A stretch of DNA of 64,000 nucleotides from an uncultured Saprospiraceae bacterium (GTDB taxonomy: Bacteria > Bacteroidota > Bacteroidia > Chitinophagales > Saprospiraceae), in NCBI GenBank assembly GCA_937981555.1, contig CALJOK010000074.1, positions 1-64,000 on the forward strand, given 5' to 3'. The position numbers and the translations under genes were made by a program. Shown here piece by piece: positions 28,018-36,959 of this stretch (the first letter of the stretch is position 1; every line of letters begins with the position of its first letter). The notes beneath the pieces are model-generated. The model did no database searches and was not told the DNA's origin. It worked only from the letters and a program-made list of their open reading frames with translations.

Positions 28018-29109
28018 ATCCTTTTTTTCTCTCCAAGATTTCACCAACATCACGATTCGATTGTAATTTATGACTCCCTCAGGGATACCTTGCGTTTTCA
28101 AATAAGTATCATAAACTGCATTTCTCCATTGCGGTAAAATGTCAGGGTATTTATCACTATTCGCATCGATGGAATATAAATCGGTGACCATCCCTTTGGG
28201 CAAACTTTTAAAATACTCTGTATAACCTTCTCGATCATTTCGACGATATGAAGAAGCCAAATATCTCCAATAACTTAAGTGTCCAGAGTATTGAAAAAAT
28301 TGATTTTTAGATTGGATACAAGCTAGATAAGCTAAAAAATTACAGGTACCTTCATCTGTAAATCCATAGCCATGAGCAAACTCATGAGCCAATGTAAACG
28401 GGATTTGAATCGGATGTAAACCTGCATCAACATTACTCTCTCCTGTCCATGGAAAATAGACTCCTGCCGTGCTAAAACGAAGTAGGATTCCTTTGGGTTG
28501 CAACATCCTTCCACGAACAGTTCCAGCAGTTGGATAGTCCAATTTTTCTAATAACTTTTCCACCTCTTGCCGAACTTCATTTTCTAAATCAATAGGTAAA
28601 ATAGTTTTTTGAATCGCTGAATCTGTAATATTTGGAATACTCATACGAGCCTCGGCAACTTCTTGGGTATTAATTTTTAATTCAACTTTTAGTTCTTTCA
28701 AAGTTAGCGGGTTCGGAGATAATTGCATTGAATTTTCGAGCGGTAACCTCCCGTAATTATATCCCCAAAGCACTAGAAAAAAGAAAATCACTCCAAAACA
28801 AAAAGAAACGATTCCTAAACTCACCCGTTTTAAAGAACTCAAAAATGACTCATGTGTACGGATAAGGTTTCGAATTTTAAAAATAAAAAAACCAAAAAGT
28901 CCAACTAAAAAAACTTGTACAAAAGGAATAGGCAACCATCCCAAAGTATAATCCAACAAAAAGCGAATCCCCAAAAAAAATCCTCTAGAATAAATTCTTT
29001 CCGTCAACTCAGGCGAAAACCCTAACAATACTCTTACAAGTATCGCAACCAAGCCCAAAGCAATCCATAACCACTTCTTTTTATTTTTAAAAAAATACGC
29101 TTTCTTCAC
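28000..29109 (-). CDS. DUF3810 family membrane protein with HExxH motif
   Basis: The 369-residue protein has about three N-terminal transmembrane helices within residues 14-125, then an extracytoplasmic domain. The zinc-metallopeptidase-like motif LAHEFAHGYGFTDEGTCNF supplies HEFAH plus a downstream glutamate, and QGIPEGVINYNR near the end is also characteristic of DUF3810. The family has no established function; the HExxH suggests a membrane metallopeptidase. It is convergent with and overlaps the glycosyltransferase gene. Confidence 0.85.
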   Translation of the reverse strand: MKKAYFFKNKKKWLWIALGLVAILVRVLLGFSPELTERIYSRGFFLGIRFLLDYTLGWLPIPFVQVFLVGLFGFFIFKIRNLIRTHESFLSSLKRVSLGIVSFCFGVIFFFLVLWGYNYGRLPLENSMQLSPNPLTLKELKVELKINTQEVAEARMSIPNITDSAIQKTILPIDLENEVRQEVEKLLEKLDYPTAGTVRGRMLQPKGILLRFSTAGVYFPWTGESNVDAGLHPIQIPFTLAHEFAHGYGFTDEGTCNFLAYLACIQSKNQFFQYSGHLSYWRYLASSYRRNDREGYTEYFKSLPKGMVTDLYSIDANSDKYPDILPQWRNAVYDTYLKTQGIPEGVINYNRIVMLVKSWREKKDSILSE

Positions 29110-29174
29110 GTTAACTGTTTTAGAATTATTCCGTTAATTTGTATATCTCTTAATGTTAGCTTACAGCACACAAT

Positions 29175-29783
29175 ATGAAAAATCATTTTATCATCATCAT
29201 AGTCTTACTCTCTATTTGTTTTTCTTTTTGCAAAAATAATAATCCAAAGGACAAAGCCACTAAAGTTGATCCATTTGAATCTGCCATGCCTCATACTGTA
29301 ACGGATTTAAATTCAGAATTATCGCAAGAAGACAAAAAAAAATTGGCAAATGCTAAAGGTAAATCTGCCATTCCTATTTCAAAAAACGAGATGGATTCCA
29401 TCATTCAATATTCAAATCAAACTTTACACATTTATTCATTTTTTAATACTGATAGTATTAAATCCATGGAAGCGAATCAAATTGTCTTATCAACTCAAAA
29501 GGAATTAGGTGACACATTGTTCAATGTTATCCTATTTAGCCTAGATAAATCTGAAAACGTTAATAAAATCAATTCATTTATTCGTGAAAATGACGTGACT
29601 TCTGAAGTGTTTTACTCGTCAGATAAATTGAATTCAAAATGGTTTAGCAAGATTCATCCAAATTGGTCGGGGGAAGTCCCTGCCATTTTTCTGGTAAATC
29701 AAACAGATGGAACGCATCTTTTTTATCAAAAAACGTTTTCAAAAGAAGAGCTTTCCACTTTGATTCAACCATTTATTCTGTAA
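29175..29783 (+). CDS. lipoprotein with thioredoxin-like fold lacking CxxC
   Basis: The 202-residue protein has a lipoprotein-like signal (IVLLSICFSFC, Cys at about 19). The mature part reads like a TlpA/thioredoxin fold: LHIYSFFNTDSIKSMEANQ at the position where WCxxC would be, a VILFSLDKSENVN strand, then GEVPAIFLVNQTDG with the cis-proline. The redox cysteines are absent, so it is probably not an active oxidoreductase. A thioredoxin gene follows after 136 bases. Confidence 0.6.
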   Translation: MKNHFIIIIVLLSICFSFCKNNNPKDKATKVDPFESAMPHTVTDLNSELSQEDKKKLANAKGKSAIPISKNEMDSIIQYSNQTLHIYSFFNTDSIKSMEANQIVLSTQKELGDTLFNVILFSLDKSENVNKINSFIRENDVTSEVFYSSDKLNSKWFSKIHPNWSGEVPAIFLVNQTDGTHLFYQKTFSKEELSTLIQPFIL

Positions 29784-29841
29784 CTTAATTTATATCCAAT
29801 ATTTTTGTCCTAATTAAGACGTTAGAATAAATTGAAATAAG

Positions 29842-29849
29842 TATATTTG
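29842..29849 (+). promoter_or_regulatory. probable -7 promoter element of trxA
   Basis: TATATTTG fits the Bacteroidota TAnnTTTG consensus and lies 70 bases before the thioredoxin start. The -33 element is not clear. Confidence 0.45.
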
Positions 29850-29919
29850 CAACCATTTTAATTAAAAGATGTTTAATCTTTATTAGAATCACTTTTTTAA
29901 CAGTTAATAAAATAATATT

Positions 29920-30240
29920 ATGGCATTTCAATTCACAGACGATAACTTTCAAGAAGTAGCAATCGATAAAAAAGGTGTAGCAGTAGTTGATTTTTGGGCA
30001 GAATGGTGTGGACCTTGTAGAATGATTACTCCAATCATTGAAGAATTAGCAACAGATTTCGAAGGCAAAGCAACCATTGGAAAAGTAAATGTTGATCAAA
30101 ACCCAAGTGTTTCAATGAAATACGGAGTAAGAAGTATTCCAACTATCTTGATTTTAAAAGATGGTGAAGTAGTAGACAAGCATGTTGGAGTTACTACTAA
30201 ACAAGCTTTGCAAGACAAAATTAATAAGGCTTTAGCTTAA
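29920..30240 (+). CDS. trxA: thioredoxin
   Basis: The 106-residue classical thioredoxin reduces protein disulfides in the cytoplasm. It carries VVDFWAEWCGPCRMITPII with the active-site WCGPC, the conserved Asp before it, the KVNVDQNPSVSMKYGVRSIPT segment with the cis-proline, and a C-terminal helix. Full length, no signal peptide. It is a single gene with its own probable promoter and a strong terminator. Confidence 0.97.
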   Translation: MAFQFTDDNFQEVAIDKKGVAVVDFWAEWCGPCRMITPIIEELATDFEGKATIGKVNVDQNPSVSMKYGVRSIPTILILKDGEVVDKHVGVTTKQALQDKINKALA

Positions 30241-30310
30241 TTAATTTCTAAAAGAAATACTGAAAAAGATTTATAATAAAATCTTATATTTCTATAAAAA
30301 ATAATACTTT

Positions 30311-30350
30311 AAAGCCCTCGTTCTAAATTGGAACGAGGGCTTTTTAATTT
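30311..30350. terminator. intrinsic terminator after trxA
   Basis: AAAGCCCTCGTTC pairs with GAACGAGGGCTTT (13 bp), loop TAAATTG, followed by T-rich sequence. Confidence 0.93.
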
Positions 30351-30426
30351 GGAAAACTTATCAGAATTTTTACCGTTAAAAAATAAACGGTTTAGCATTA
30401 CTTTTTGAAAAAATAAAATACCCAAA

Positions 30427-31359
30427 ATGGATTTATTAGATAATTTTGAAGTTAAAGATTTAGGGAATTTAGACTTGTTGGCAAAACAAGTTGTGGAAGG
30501 ATTTATTATCGGATTACATAAAAGTCCATTTCATGGATTCTCCGTAGAATTTGCGGAACATCGATTGTACAATCCTGGAGAGAGTACCAGAAGTATCGAT
30601 TGGAAAGTGTATGGAAGAACGGATAAAATGTTTGTCAAAAATTATGAAGAAGAAACAAATTTGCGTTGTCAAATTGTGATTGACTCTTCTTCTTCTATGT
30701 ATTTTCCAAAACCTGATAATAAGAATAAAAAGAAATATACTAATAAGTTGCAGTTCTCTTCTTTGGCAGCAGCAGCATTGATGAACCTTTTGTCAAAGCA
30801 ACGCGATGCCTTTGGCTTGAGTATTTTTGATGAAAAAATTCATACCCATACTCGATGTAAAGTGAGTACAACTCATTATCGATTGCTCTTGACTTTTTTG
30901 CAAAAATTAATTGATAATCCTGAGGACAATAAAAAGACTTCGACGACGGAAGCATTGCACCAAATTGCCGAAAGTATTCATCGAAGATCATTGGTTGTAA
31001 TTTTTTCAGACATGATGGAGCAAGGTGAAGACTCGGAAAAGTTGTTTAGCGCACTCCAACATTTAAAGCATAATAAACATGAAGTGGTTCTTTTTCACGT
31101 AGTGGATAAGAAGAAGGAAATGGATTTTGAGTTTGAAAATCGTCCTTATGTCTTTGTGGATATGGAAACAGGAGAAGAAGTAAAATTGCAATCGAATCAA
31201 GTGAAAGATTATTATGTGGAGCAAATGCAAAAATTTCAAGAGACCATGAAAATGAAGTGCTTACAGTATAAAGTTGACTTTGTAGAGGCAGATATTAATC
31301 GTGGGTTTCGGCCAATTTTGCAAAGTTATTTGGTGAAGCGGAGTAAGATGAGTCGGTAG
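30427..31359 (+). CDS. DUF58 domain protein
   Basis: The 310-residue cytoplasmic protein has the DUF58 hallmark LYNPGESTRSIDWKVYGRTD, followed by the vWA-like segment QIVIDSSSSMYF, a degenerate MIDAS motif, and VVIFSDMMEQGEDSEKL. DUF58 proteins usually pair with a MoxR-type AAA ATPase that acts as a chaperone for membrane vWA proteins. No moxR gene is adjacent in this window, which is a little unusual. Confidence 0.9.
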   Translation: MDLLDNFEVKDLGNLDLLAKQVVEGFIIGLHKSPFHGFSVEFAEHRLYNPGESTRSIDWKVYGRTDKMFVKNYEEETNLRCQIVIDSSSSMYFPKPDNKNKKKYTNKLQFSSLAAAALMNLLSKQRDAFGLSIFDEKIHTHTRCKVSTTHYRLLLTFLQKLIDNPEDNKKTSTTEALHQIAESIHRRSLVVIFSDMMEQGEDSEKLFSALQHLKHNKHEVVLFHVVDKKKEMDFEFENRPYVFVDMETGEEVKLQSNQVKDYYVEQMQKFQETMKMKCLQYKVDFVEADINRGFRPILQSYLVKRSKMSR

Positions 31360-31469
31360 ATACATACGGAATGGATAAATTTAGAAACTCCAATTATTGA
31401 GACCTTTAAATGGCAAGTAAACAATTAAATACTTTCACTTAATAGTGATGCTTACAAAAATAAAACGAC

Positions 31470-32222
31470 ATGATTAAACTTTCTAAAATCCCCACTACCC
31501 CACCAAAAGGAACTGAAAAAAACGACATTAAAAAAGCCACTAAAAAAATGGCAAAAGAAATCGCAGAACTCCAGTACAAAATGTTATCTGAAGGTAAGCG
31601 AAGCATTCTGATAATTTTCCAAGGAATGGATTCTAGTGGGAAAGATGGTGCAACAAAAAATGTATTCAAAGAGTGTAGTCCTTCGGGGGTGAGTGTGACG
31701 AGTTTTAAAAAACCGACCGACGAAGAATTTGCGCACGACTTCCTTTGGCGAGTGCATAAACATGCTCCTGAAAAAGGACAAATTAAAATATTCAACCGCT
31801 CACACTACGAAGATATTTTGATTCAAAAAGTTCACGGATGGATTACTCCTAAGCAACAAAAAATGAGAATGGATGCAATCAATGCTTTTGAAAACTTGCT
31901 GCAATTCGATAATGATACCGTTGTTTTAAAATTTTATATGCACCTGTCCAAGGCACGTCAATTAGAAAAATTACAAGAACGAGTTGATGATCCAGAAAAG
32001 AATTGGAAGCATAATGATGGAGATTGGAAAGAGCGAGAACATTGGAACAAATATCGTCGTTGCTACGAATATGCCATCAACAATAGTGATATTCCTTGGC
32101 ATATAGTTCCTGTAGATAGTAGAAGTTATCGAGATTATTCTATCGCAAAAATAGTTTTGGAAACCTTGAAAAAAATGAGATTTAAATTGCCTCCATTGAA
32201 GAGTGAGCTATTTAAAAAATAA
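31470..32222 (+). CDS. ppk2: polyphosphate kinase 2 family protein
   Basis: The 250-residue PPK2-type kinase transfers phosphate between polyphosphate and nucleotides. Walker A is FQGMDSSGKDGATKNV, the Walker B-like segment is IKIFNRSHYEDILI, and the lid region carries ERVDDPEKNWKHNDGDW, followed by the family's HIVPVDSRSYRDY motif. It is a single-domain short form. Whether it prefers ADP, AMP or GDP cannot be read from the sequence. Confidence 0.92.
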   Translation: MIKLSKIPTTPPKGTEKNDIKKATKKMAKEIAELQYKMLSEGKRSILIIFQGMDSSGKDGATKNVFKECSPSGVSVTSFKKPTDEEFAHDFLWRVHKHAPEKGQIKIFNRSHYEDILIQKVHGWITPKQQKMRMDAINAFENLLQFDNDTVVLKFYMHLSKARQLEKLQERVDDPEKNWKHNDGDWKEREHWNKYRRCYEYAINNSDIPWHIVPVDSRSYRDYSIAKIVLETLKKMRFKLPPLKSELFKK

Positions 32223-32232
32223 TTTTTGAAGA

Positions 32233-32315
32233 AATCCTTTGTCAATTGAAAGTTGAAATCAAAAGCGACCAGCGGAAGTGTAGATTTCAATTTTCATTTG
32301 ACTAAAGAAAGGATT
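32233..32315. repeat. imperfect palindromic intergenic element
   Basis: AATCCTTTGTCAATTGAAAG plus TTGAAATC (32233-32260) faces a near reverse complement at 32283-32315, separated by a 22-base loop AAAGCGACCAGCGGAAG and flanks. The right arm carries extra bases. It looks like a REP-type cruciform and may also act as a terminator for ppk2. Confidence 0.65.
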
Positions 32316-32339
32316 GATTTAAAAATCAATAAATAAGAC

Positions 32340-32732
32340 ATGAAAAAAGTACGAGTAGATAAATGGTTGTGGAGTGTACGTATTTTTAAATCACGTACCC
32401 AAGCTTCGGATGCTTGCCGAACAAACAAAGTAAAAATCGGAGATTCAACATTAAAACCTTCTTTTCTTTTAGAAGGTGGCGAAACACTCTTTGTTCGTAA
32501 AAATTCCTTCGATATGATTTATAAAGTGGTAACACTTATTGATAAAAGAGTATCCGCTACCCTAGCTGAACCTTGTTATGAAAACCTTACTCCTGCAGAT
32601 GAATTAAATAAATTCAACTCTTGGTATATCGGAAAAGGAAGAAATGAGATTAGAGAAAAAGGAGCTGGTCGTCCAACTAAGAGAGAGAGAAGAGATATAG
32701 ATCAATGGAAAGAAGTTGATAATGATGAATGA
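32340..32732 (+). CDS. S4-domain RNA-binding protein (Hsp15-like)
   Basis: The 130-residue protein has an N-terminal S4 domain (VRVDKWLWSVRIFKSRTQA, CRTNKVKIGDSTLKPSF) and a basic C-terminal tail (GAGRPTKRERRDIDQW). This is the layout of Hsp15/HslR-like proteins, which rescue stalled 50S subunits that carry peptidyl-tRNA. It begins eight bases after a T-rich stretch and is convergent with the dehydrogenase gene. Confidence 0.88.
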   Translation: MKKVRVDKWLWSVRIFKSRTQASDACRTNKVKIGDSTLKPSFLLEGGETLFVRKNSFDMIYKVVTLIDKRVSATLAEPCYENLTPADELNKFNSWYIGKGRNEIREKGAGRPTKRERRDIDQWKEVDNDE

Positions 32733-32764
32733 TTAATCCGTCGTGGTATTAACCATTCATCATT
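32721..32764. terminator. hairpin between convergent genes, possible terminator
   Basis: AATGATGAATGATTAAT faces ATTAACCATTCATCATT with one mismatch in 17 bp. The left arm overlaps the end of the S4 gene. T-runs are weak, so termination is likely but not certain. Confidence 0.6.
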
Positions 32765-32772
32765 CATCATTA

Positions 32773-33660
32773 TTATTTAAAGCTTTTTGAAACGATCCAT
32801 TCCTTCGTTCCGTGTCCATAAGAATAAAATCCTTCCCCAGATTTTCGTCCTAACTTTCCGGCCATCACCATATTTACGAGTAATGGACAAGGTGCATATT
32901 TTGGATTTCCAAAACCATCATGCAATACATTCATAATCGAAAGGCAAACATCCAAACCAATAAAATCAGCTAACTGCAAAGGGCCCATTGGATGAGCCAT
33001 ACCCAATTTCATTACCGTATCAATCTCTTCTACACCTGCCACGCTCTCGAATAAAGTGTAAATCGCTTCATTGATCATAGGCATCAAAATTCGATTGGCT
33101 ACAAAACCAGGATAATCATTTACCTCCGTCGGCACTTTTCCTAAATCTTTAGAAAGTTGCATGATTTTTTTCGAAACTGATTTTGATGTAGCATACCCAT
33201 TTATTACTTCCACTAACTTCATCACCGGAACTGGATTCATAAAATGCATCCCTATTACTTTTTCAGGGCGAGAAGTTACAGCAGCAATTTTAGTAATAGA
33301 AATCGAAGAAGTGTTGGTCGCTAAAATAGTTTTTTTAGGAGCAGCTTCATCGAGCGATTTAAAAATTCGAAGTTTTAAATCTACATTTTCCGTTGCAGCT
33401 TCGACAATCAAATCTGCACTTTTAACTCCAGCATTCATATCAGAAAAAGTCGTGATATTTCCTAAAGTTGCTTTCTTATCCTTTTCAGAAATTCTTTCTT
33501 TGACAACCATCCGGTTTAGATTTTTGTCAATCGTAGCTATTGCTTTCAATAAAGCAACTTCCGAAATATCGACTAAACTTACTTTAAATCCTTTCATAGC
33601 AAAAACATGAGCAATACCATTTCCCATTGTTCCTGCGCCTATTACTGAAATATTTTTCAT
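32773..33660 (-). CDS. 3-hydroxybutyryl-CoA dehydrogenase
   Basis: The 295-residue NAD(P)-dependent enzyme interconverts acetoacetyl-CoA and 3-hydroxybutyryl-CoA, in butyrate, PHB or fatty-acid type pathways. The Rossmann motif is GAGTMGNGIAHVFAMKG; the catalytic region is IGMHFMNPVPVMKLVEVI, and the C-terminal domain has ADFIGLDVCLSIMNVL and LGRKSGEGFYSY. Full length, stand-alone, without the hydratase domain of FadB. Confidence 0.94.
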   Translation of the reverse strand: MKNISVIGAGTMGNGIAHVFAMKGFKVSLVDISEVALLKAIATIDKNLNRMVVKERISEKDKKATLGNITTFSDMNAGVKSADLIVEAATENVDLKLRIFKSLDEAAPKKTILATNTSSISITKIAAVTSRPEKVIGMHFMNPVPVMKLVEVINGYATSKSVSKKIMQLSKDLGKVPTEVNDYPGFVANRILMPMINEAIYTLFESVAGVEEIDTVMKLGMAHPMGPLQLADFIGLDVCLSIMNVLHDGFGNPKYAPCPLLVNMVMAGKLGRKSGEGFYSYGHGTKEWIVSKSFK

Positions 33661-33879
33661 CTTAATTATTTTTGATGCGAAAATAGAGTTTTCAAATGAG
33701 AATTATCATTTTTAAGTTTTGAAAAATTATATTTTTTAGACTGTTATAATTTTAAATAAGAATGATGTAATTAAATAAAATCTGAAAATTAAAAAATATG
33801 TAGTTATTTAAAAAGAATCTTAAAAGTGACTATTAAATTAAATTACCGTCAAAAGAGTGCAAATGAATATTATTTAATA

Positions 33880-34000
33880 TAACTTTGCATCGAACTATTA
33901 AGTTCTTGGATTATCCTCTTCCTTTTTTTAGGTCTATTTTAATCTTTCCTTAGTTTTTCTTTTAACTTTTTTTATTTACTCTACCTCAATTATTGAGGTA
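33880..34000 (+). promoter_or_regulatory. promoter and structured leader of the RRM protein gene
   Basis: TAACTTTG (33880-33887) fits the Bacteroidota -7 element. The transcript would have a leader of about 120 bases that is strongly pyrimidine-rich. It ends in a small hairpin, TACCTCAA pairing with TTGAGGTA (33982-34000), which finishes 17 bases before the start codon. Such a hairpin could control access to the start, for example by temperature or by the protein itself. The rest of 33661-33879 shows nothing clear. Confidence 0.45.
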
Positions 34001-34017
34001 ATTAATTATTCTTATTT

Positions 34018-34338
34018 ATGAATATTTTTGTTGCAAAATTGAACTTCGATACAAGAGAATCGAATTTACAAGATGCTTTTGAAGCTCATGGAGCTGTTGA
34101 TTCCGTAAAAATTATTATGGACAAAATGACTGGACGGTCTAAAGGTTTTGGATTTGTTGAAATGCCAAACGATGACGAAGGTCAAGCTGCTATCGATGCC
34201 TTGAATGATCAAGAATTTGATGGTCGTACTATCGTTGTAAAGAAAGCTGAACCTCGGGAGAACCGTGGTGGTGGAGGCGGATATGGTGGTGGAAACCGTG
34301 GCGGTGGCGGCGGTGGATACGGCGGTGGTCGTTACTAA
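34018..34338 (+). CDS. RRM RNA-binding protein with glycine-rich tail
   Basis: The 106-residue protein has one RNA recognition motif: RNP2 at the start (NIFVAKLNF) and RNP1 RSKGFGFVEM at about 41-50. The tail alternates glycine runs with Tyr, Arg and Asn (GGYGGGNRGG). Such small proteins in Bacteroidota and cyanobacteria bind single-stranded RNA and are often cold-induced; that regulation is inferred from the family and the long leader. A strong terminator follows. Confidence 0.93.
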   Translation: MNIFVAKLNFDTRESNLQDAFEAHGAVDSVKIIMDKMTGRSKGFGFVEMPNDDEGQAAIDALNDQEFDGRTIVVKKAEPRENRGGGGGYGGGNRGGGGGGYGGGRY

Positions 34339-34382
34339 GCAATCGTTATGAGTATGTTAATACTCTTTGATCGATAATAATG

Positions 34383-34415
34383 AAAAAGCTCAGAGTAATC
34401 TGAGCTTTTTCTATT
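34383..34415 (+). terminator. intrinsic terminator after the RRM gene
   Basis: AAAAAGCTCAGA pairs with TCTGAGCTTTTT across the loop GTAA. Confidence 0.92.
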
Positions 34416-34498
34416 TTGTCTAACATCTTAAATTCTCTCTTCTCATAAGTCATAATTTATTCTTTCAAAAGCTAATTATAAGTCTTAAAAAAAGAAAC

Positions 34499-34960
34499 TT
34501 GATAAATAATAATATTCACAAAAAAATAGCGGAAATTTTACGAAAAATAGGCACAGAAAAATGCATAGAAAAAGCGGAAATTCTCGAAAGTGAATCACCT
34601 CGTGTTAACTCAATACATCTAAGAGATTTAACACTAAGCTCATCCAACCTAATCGATATTGTCAATTGTTTGAAAGAAGAAAAAAACCATCACTTAAGAT
34701 CTATCAGTATAAGTTATAATCACTTGATAGGCGATTCAAGTGCAATTTTTTTGCTAAAAAATTTACCGGAATCAATCTGCGAAATTGGTTTGGTTAATTG
34801 TGGAATCTCTGATGTTGGAGGAATTGAGATACTTCAATGGATGCGTAATTCGACAAACCTCCGAATGATCTGTATGGAACAAAATAATTTTTCTAAAAAG
34901 CTTAAAATAGAATTCAATAAATTTAGTGTTTCCAATCCTCAAATCTTAGTTGTCTATTGA
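34499..34960 (+). CDS. small leucine-rich-repeat protein
   Basis: The 153-residue product is composed of ribonuclease-inhibitor-like leucine-rich repeats: NSIHLRDLTLSSSNLIDIV, LRSISISYNHLIGDSS, ICEIGLVNCGISDVGG, LRMICMEQNNFS. No signal peptide is visible. The only candidate start in the frame is TTG, since no ATG lies between the upstream stop and the repeats, so the start is uncertain and the gene could be the remnant of a longer LRR protein. Function is unknown; such repeats usually bind other proteins. Confidence 0.6.
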   Translation: MINNNIHKKIAEILRKIGTEKCIEKAEILESESPRVNSIHLRDLTLSSSNLIDIVNCLKEEKNHHLRSISISYNHLIGDSSAIFLLKNLPESICEIGLVNCGISDVGGIEILQWMRNSTNLRMICMEQNNFSKKLKIEFNKFSVSNPQILVVY

Positions 34961-35392
34961 AGTTATTTTTTCAGCACTCTTTTCAGCAATAAATCATAAA
35001 AAAGAAAGAGCAACAAATTTTCATTTGTCACTCTTATATATTTAGAGAGAGTAGTTAATGTCTTGCTTTTGTTCGTTTTGCAAACATACATCTTGATTAT
35101 TTTTTAGCATAAATAAAAACAATGCATTTAACGATGCATTACAAGTTTTTAGATTCGTTTTTCTTAAAACACAGTAATTTACAATGTATAACCTATTAGT
35201 TTTTTGAATTGGATCGTAGTCAGCTCCACTTCCATTTTTTATTTTTAATACATAAATCTGTAAAAAAAAAGAGCAACAAACTTTCATTTGTCGCTCTTTA
35301 AAAAGAAGTGATTAGTCTTATATCTTTTTTAGCATTGCTAATTTACAATATTGATTATTTTAATACCTTTTACCATCTGTTGAATATCCCTA
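34961..35392. repeat. intergenic region with two copies of a 30-base hairpin
   Basis: Two near-identical hairpin sequences occur about 265 bases apart (35007-35035 and 35269-35298): GAGCAACAAA, a short TTTCA loop, then TTTGTC and CTCTT. The right copy is followed on the minus strand by a run of T and would terminate the WG-repeat operon; the left copy could end the LRR gene. The sequence between them shows no convincing gene. Confidence 0.6.
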
Positions 35393-36886
35393 TTATTTTA
35401 ATCGAACAACATACATTTTATTATTCTTAATCAGTCGATAATATTTCGTGTCGAATTCATGAATCCTATATTTCCCAAATGGAATAAGAAGTTTCCCTTG
35501 AGGACTTACCACAGCACGCCCCATCTTATTGCTGACAATATAATTTCCAGTTGTTGAAATAACTCCTCCATTCTTGACATTTGAATAAATTAGTTCGCCT
35601 TTAGAATTAATCAAATCAGACTGCCTGGTTGTTTGTTCGTATTTGTAAATCCCATCTTTTCGTTTTGTCGATTGAAAAGTAAAATTTCCTGGTTCAACAA
35701 TCCATTCGCCTGATTGATTGATTAAGCCTGATTTTTTCGAATCAAATTTTATTTCAAATACTTGCTCATTGACTTTGGTAGCAGAATATATTTTTTCTTT
35801 AGCACTAAAAATTGTATCTCCTGATTTATCATAAATTAAAAAAGATCCATCTTCATATAACACCTGACATAGTTCAGTAGATAGTCCTTTAGCTGAAACT
35901 ATCTTCCCCGTTGTGCCTTCGATATGCTTTGTAAACAAAAGATCATAAAATTCTTCTGTCCCAAGTTTCCCTTTTATCAATCCACATTTAGACACCCGCA
36001 ATTCATCAAATTCTTTGTCATATTTATTCTTAAAATTATTTTCTAAAAAAACATTCTTACAACCTTCCTTTCTGACAGACAAACCAAATTCATACGTATT
36101 AATTCTTTCATACTCTATTGGAAGTAGTACTTTATTATTTTGATCGACCACTCCATAAAGTGTTCCATTTCGTTTATTTTTATTTGGAAGAGAAACCACG
36201 AATTGGCCATTTTGCCAGCTGTTAATGTAAGTATATTTAGCTTCAATTAAAGTCGAGCCATCTTGGTTTTTCAAACCCCATTTTTTGCTTTCTTTAAATT
36301 TATAAGAACCATCCTGATTGATATGAGATAAGGCATTATCACAAATGACATATAGGGAAGCCTCCCCTTGAGTATTTAAATAAAACTCCTCTCCCTTTAC
36401 CATGCAAAGGAGTTGTTCGCTGGTACAAGATCTGATTTGTACCGTAGTTTCTGCTATTGTTTTATAGAGTAGTTTATTTTGAGTATTAAAAATAAACAAA
36501 GAATCATTTTGCCAAGTCAAATAAAAATTTGGATTAAGTACAACAAGTGAATCGTAGAAAGGTGAAATCACTTGTTGCGTTGAAATAGAAACGACTGCAC
36601 TCTTTCCATCATTTAGGCATTTAAATCCACTCGTTTTTATAGGATTGATCCATTCGATTTGATCACAAGGCAATTCAATTTTGTTTTGATTTTTATCCAA
36701 CAAATAAACCAGCCCATTTCCCTTTTTGGGAAGTCCTAAGAATCGCTCCTCTCCGATTGGAATAATTAATCTGGACTTAGTAACACATGAATCTATAACG
36801 TCATAATATTCATTACTAATTAACTGGCCTAACGCTTGGTTAGATAAGTTTAGAAAAATGATAAGTAGAAATATGATTCTGGTCAT
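35393..36886 (-). CDS. exported WG-repeat protein
   Basis: The 497-residue protein has a signal peptide (IIFLLIIFLNLSNQALGQ). Scattered WG/KWG-type beta repeats follow, such as KKWGLKNQDGSTLIEAKY, LYGVVDQNNKVLLPIEY, KSGLINQSGEWIVEP and MGRAVVSPQGKLLIPFG. WG repeats form beta-propeller-like folds and are common in exported proteins of Bacteroidota; no enzymatic motif is seen. It starts 73 bases downstream of the sheath-like lipoprotein gene on the same strand and may form an operon with it. Confidence 0.75.
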   Translation of the reverse strand: MTRIIFLLIIFLNLSNQALGQLISNEYYDVIDSCVTKSRLIIPIGEERFLGLPKKGNGLVYLLDKNQNKIELPCDQIEWINPIKTSGFKCLNDGKSAVVSISTQQVISPFYDSLVVLNPNFYLTWQNDSLFIFNTQNKLLYKTIAETTVQIRSCTSEQLLCMVKGEEFYLNTQGEASLYVICDNALSHINQDGSYKFKESKKWGLKNQDGSTLIEAKYTYINSWQNGQFVVSLPNKNKRNGTLYGVVDQNNKVLLPIEYERINTYEFGLSVRKEGCKNVFLENNFKNKYDKEFDELRVSKCGLIKGKLGTEEFYDLLFTKHIEGTTGKIVSAKGLSTELCQVLYEDGSFLIYDKSGDTIFSAKEKIYSATKVNEQVFEIKFDSKKSGLINQSGEWIVEPGNFTFQSTKRKDGIYKYEQTTRQSDLINSKGELIYSNVKNGGVISTTGNYIVSNKMGRAVVSPQGKLLIPFGKYRIHEFDTKYYRLIKNNKMYVVRLK

Positions 36887-36959
36887 CTTGCTTTATCTCT
36901 TATTATTAGATTAGAAATAATTATATAAACAGTTGATAGCTCTTTCTTGTCTGTAACAA

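Noticed and set aside
35042-35287. An 81-codon minus-strand open frame between the duplicated hairpins.
   Set aside because: Its start lies inside the hairpin copy and the composition is not protein-like.
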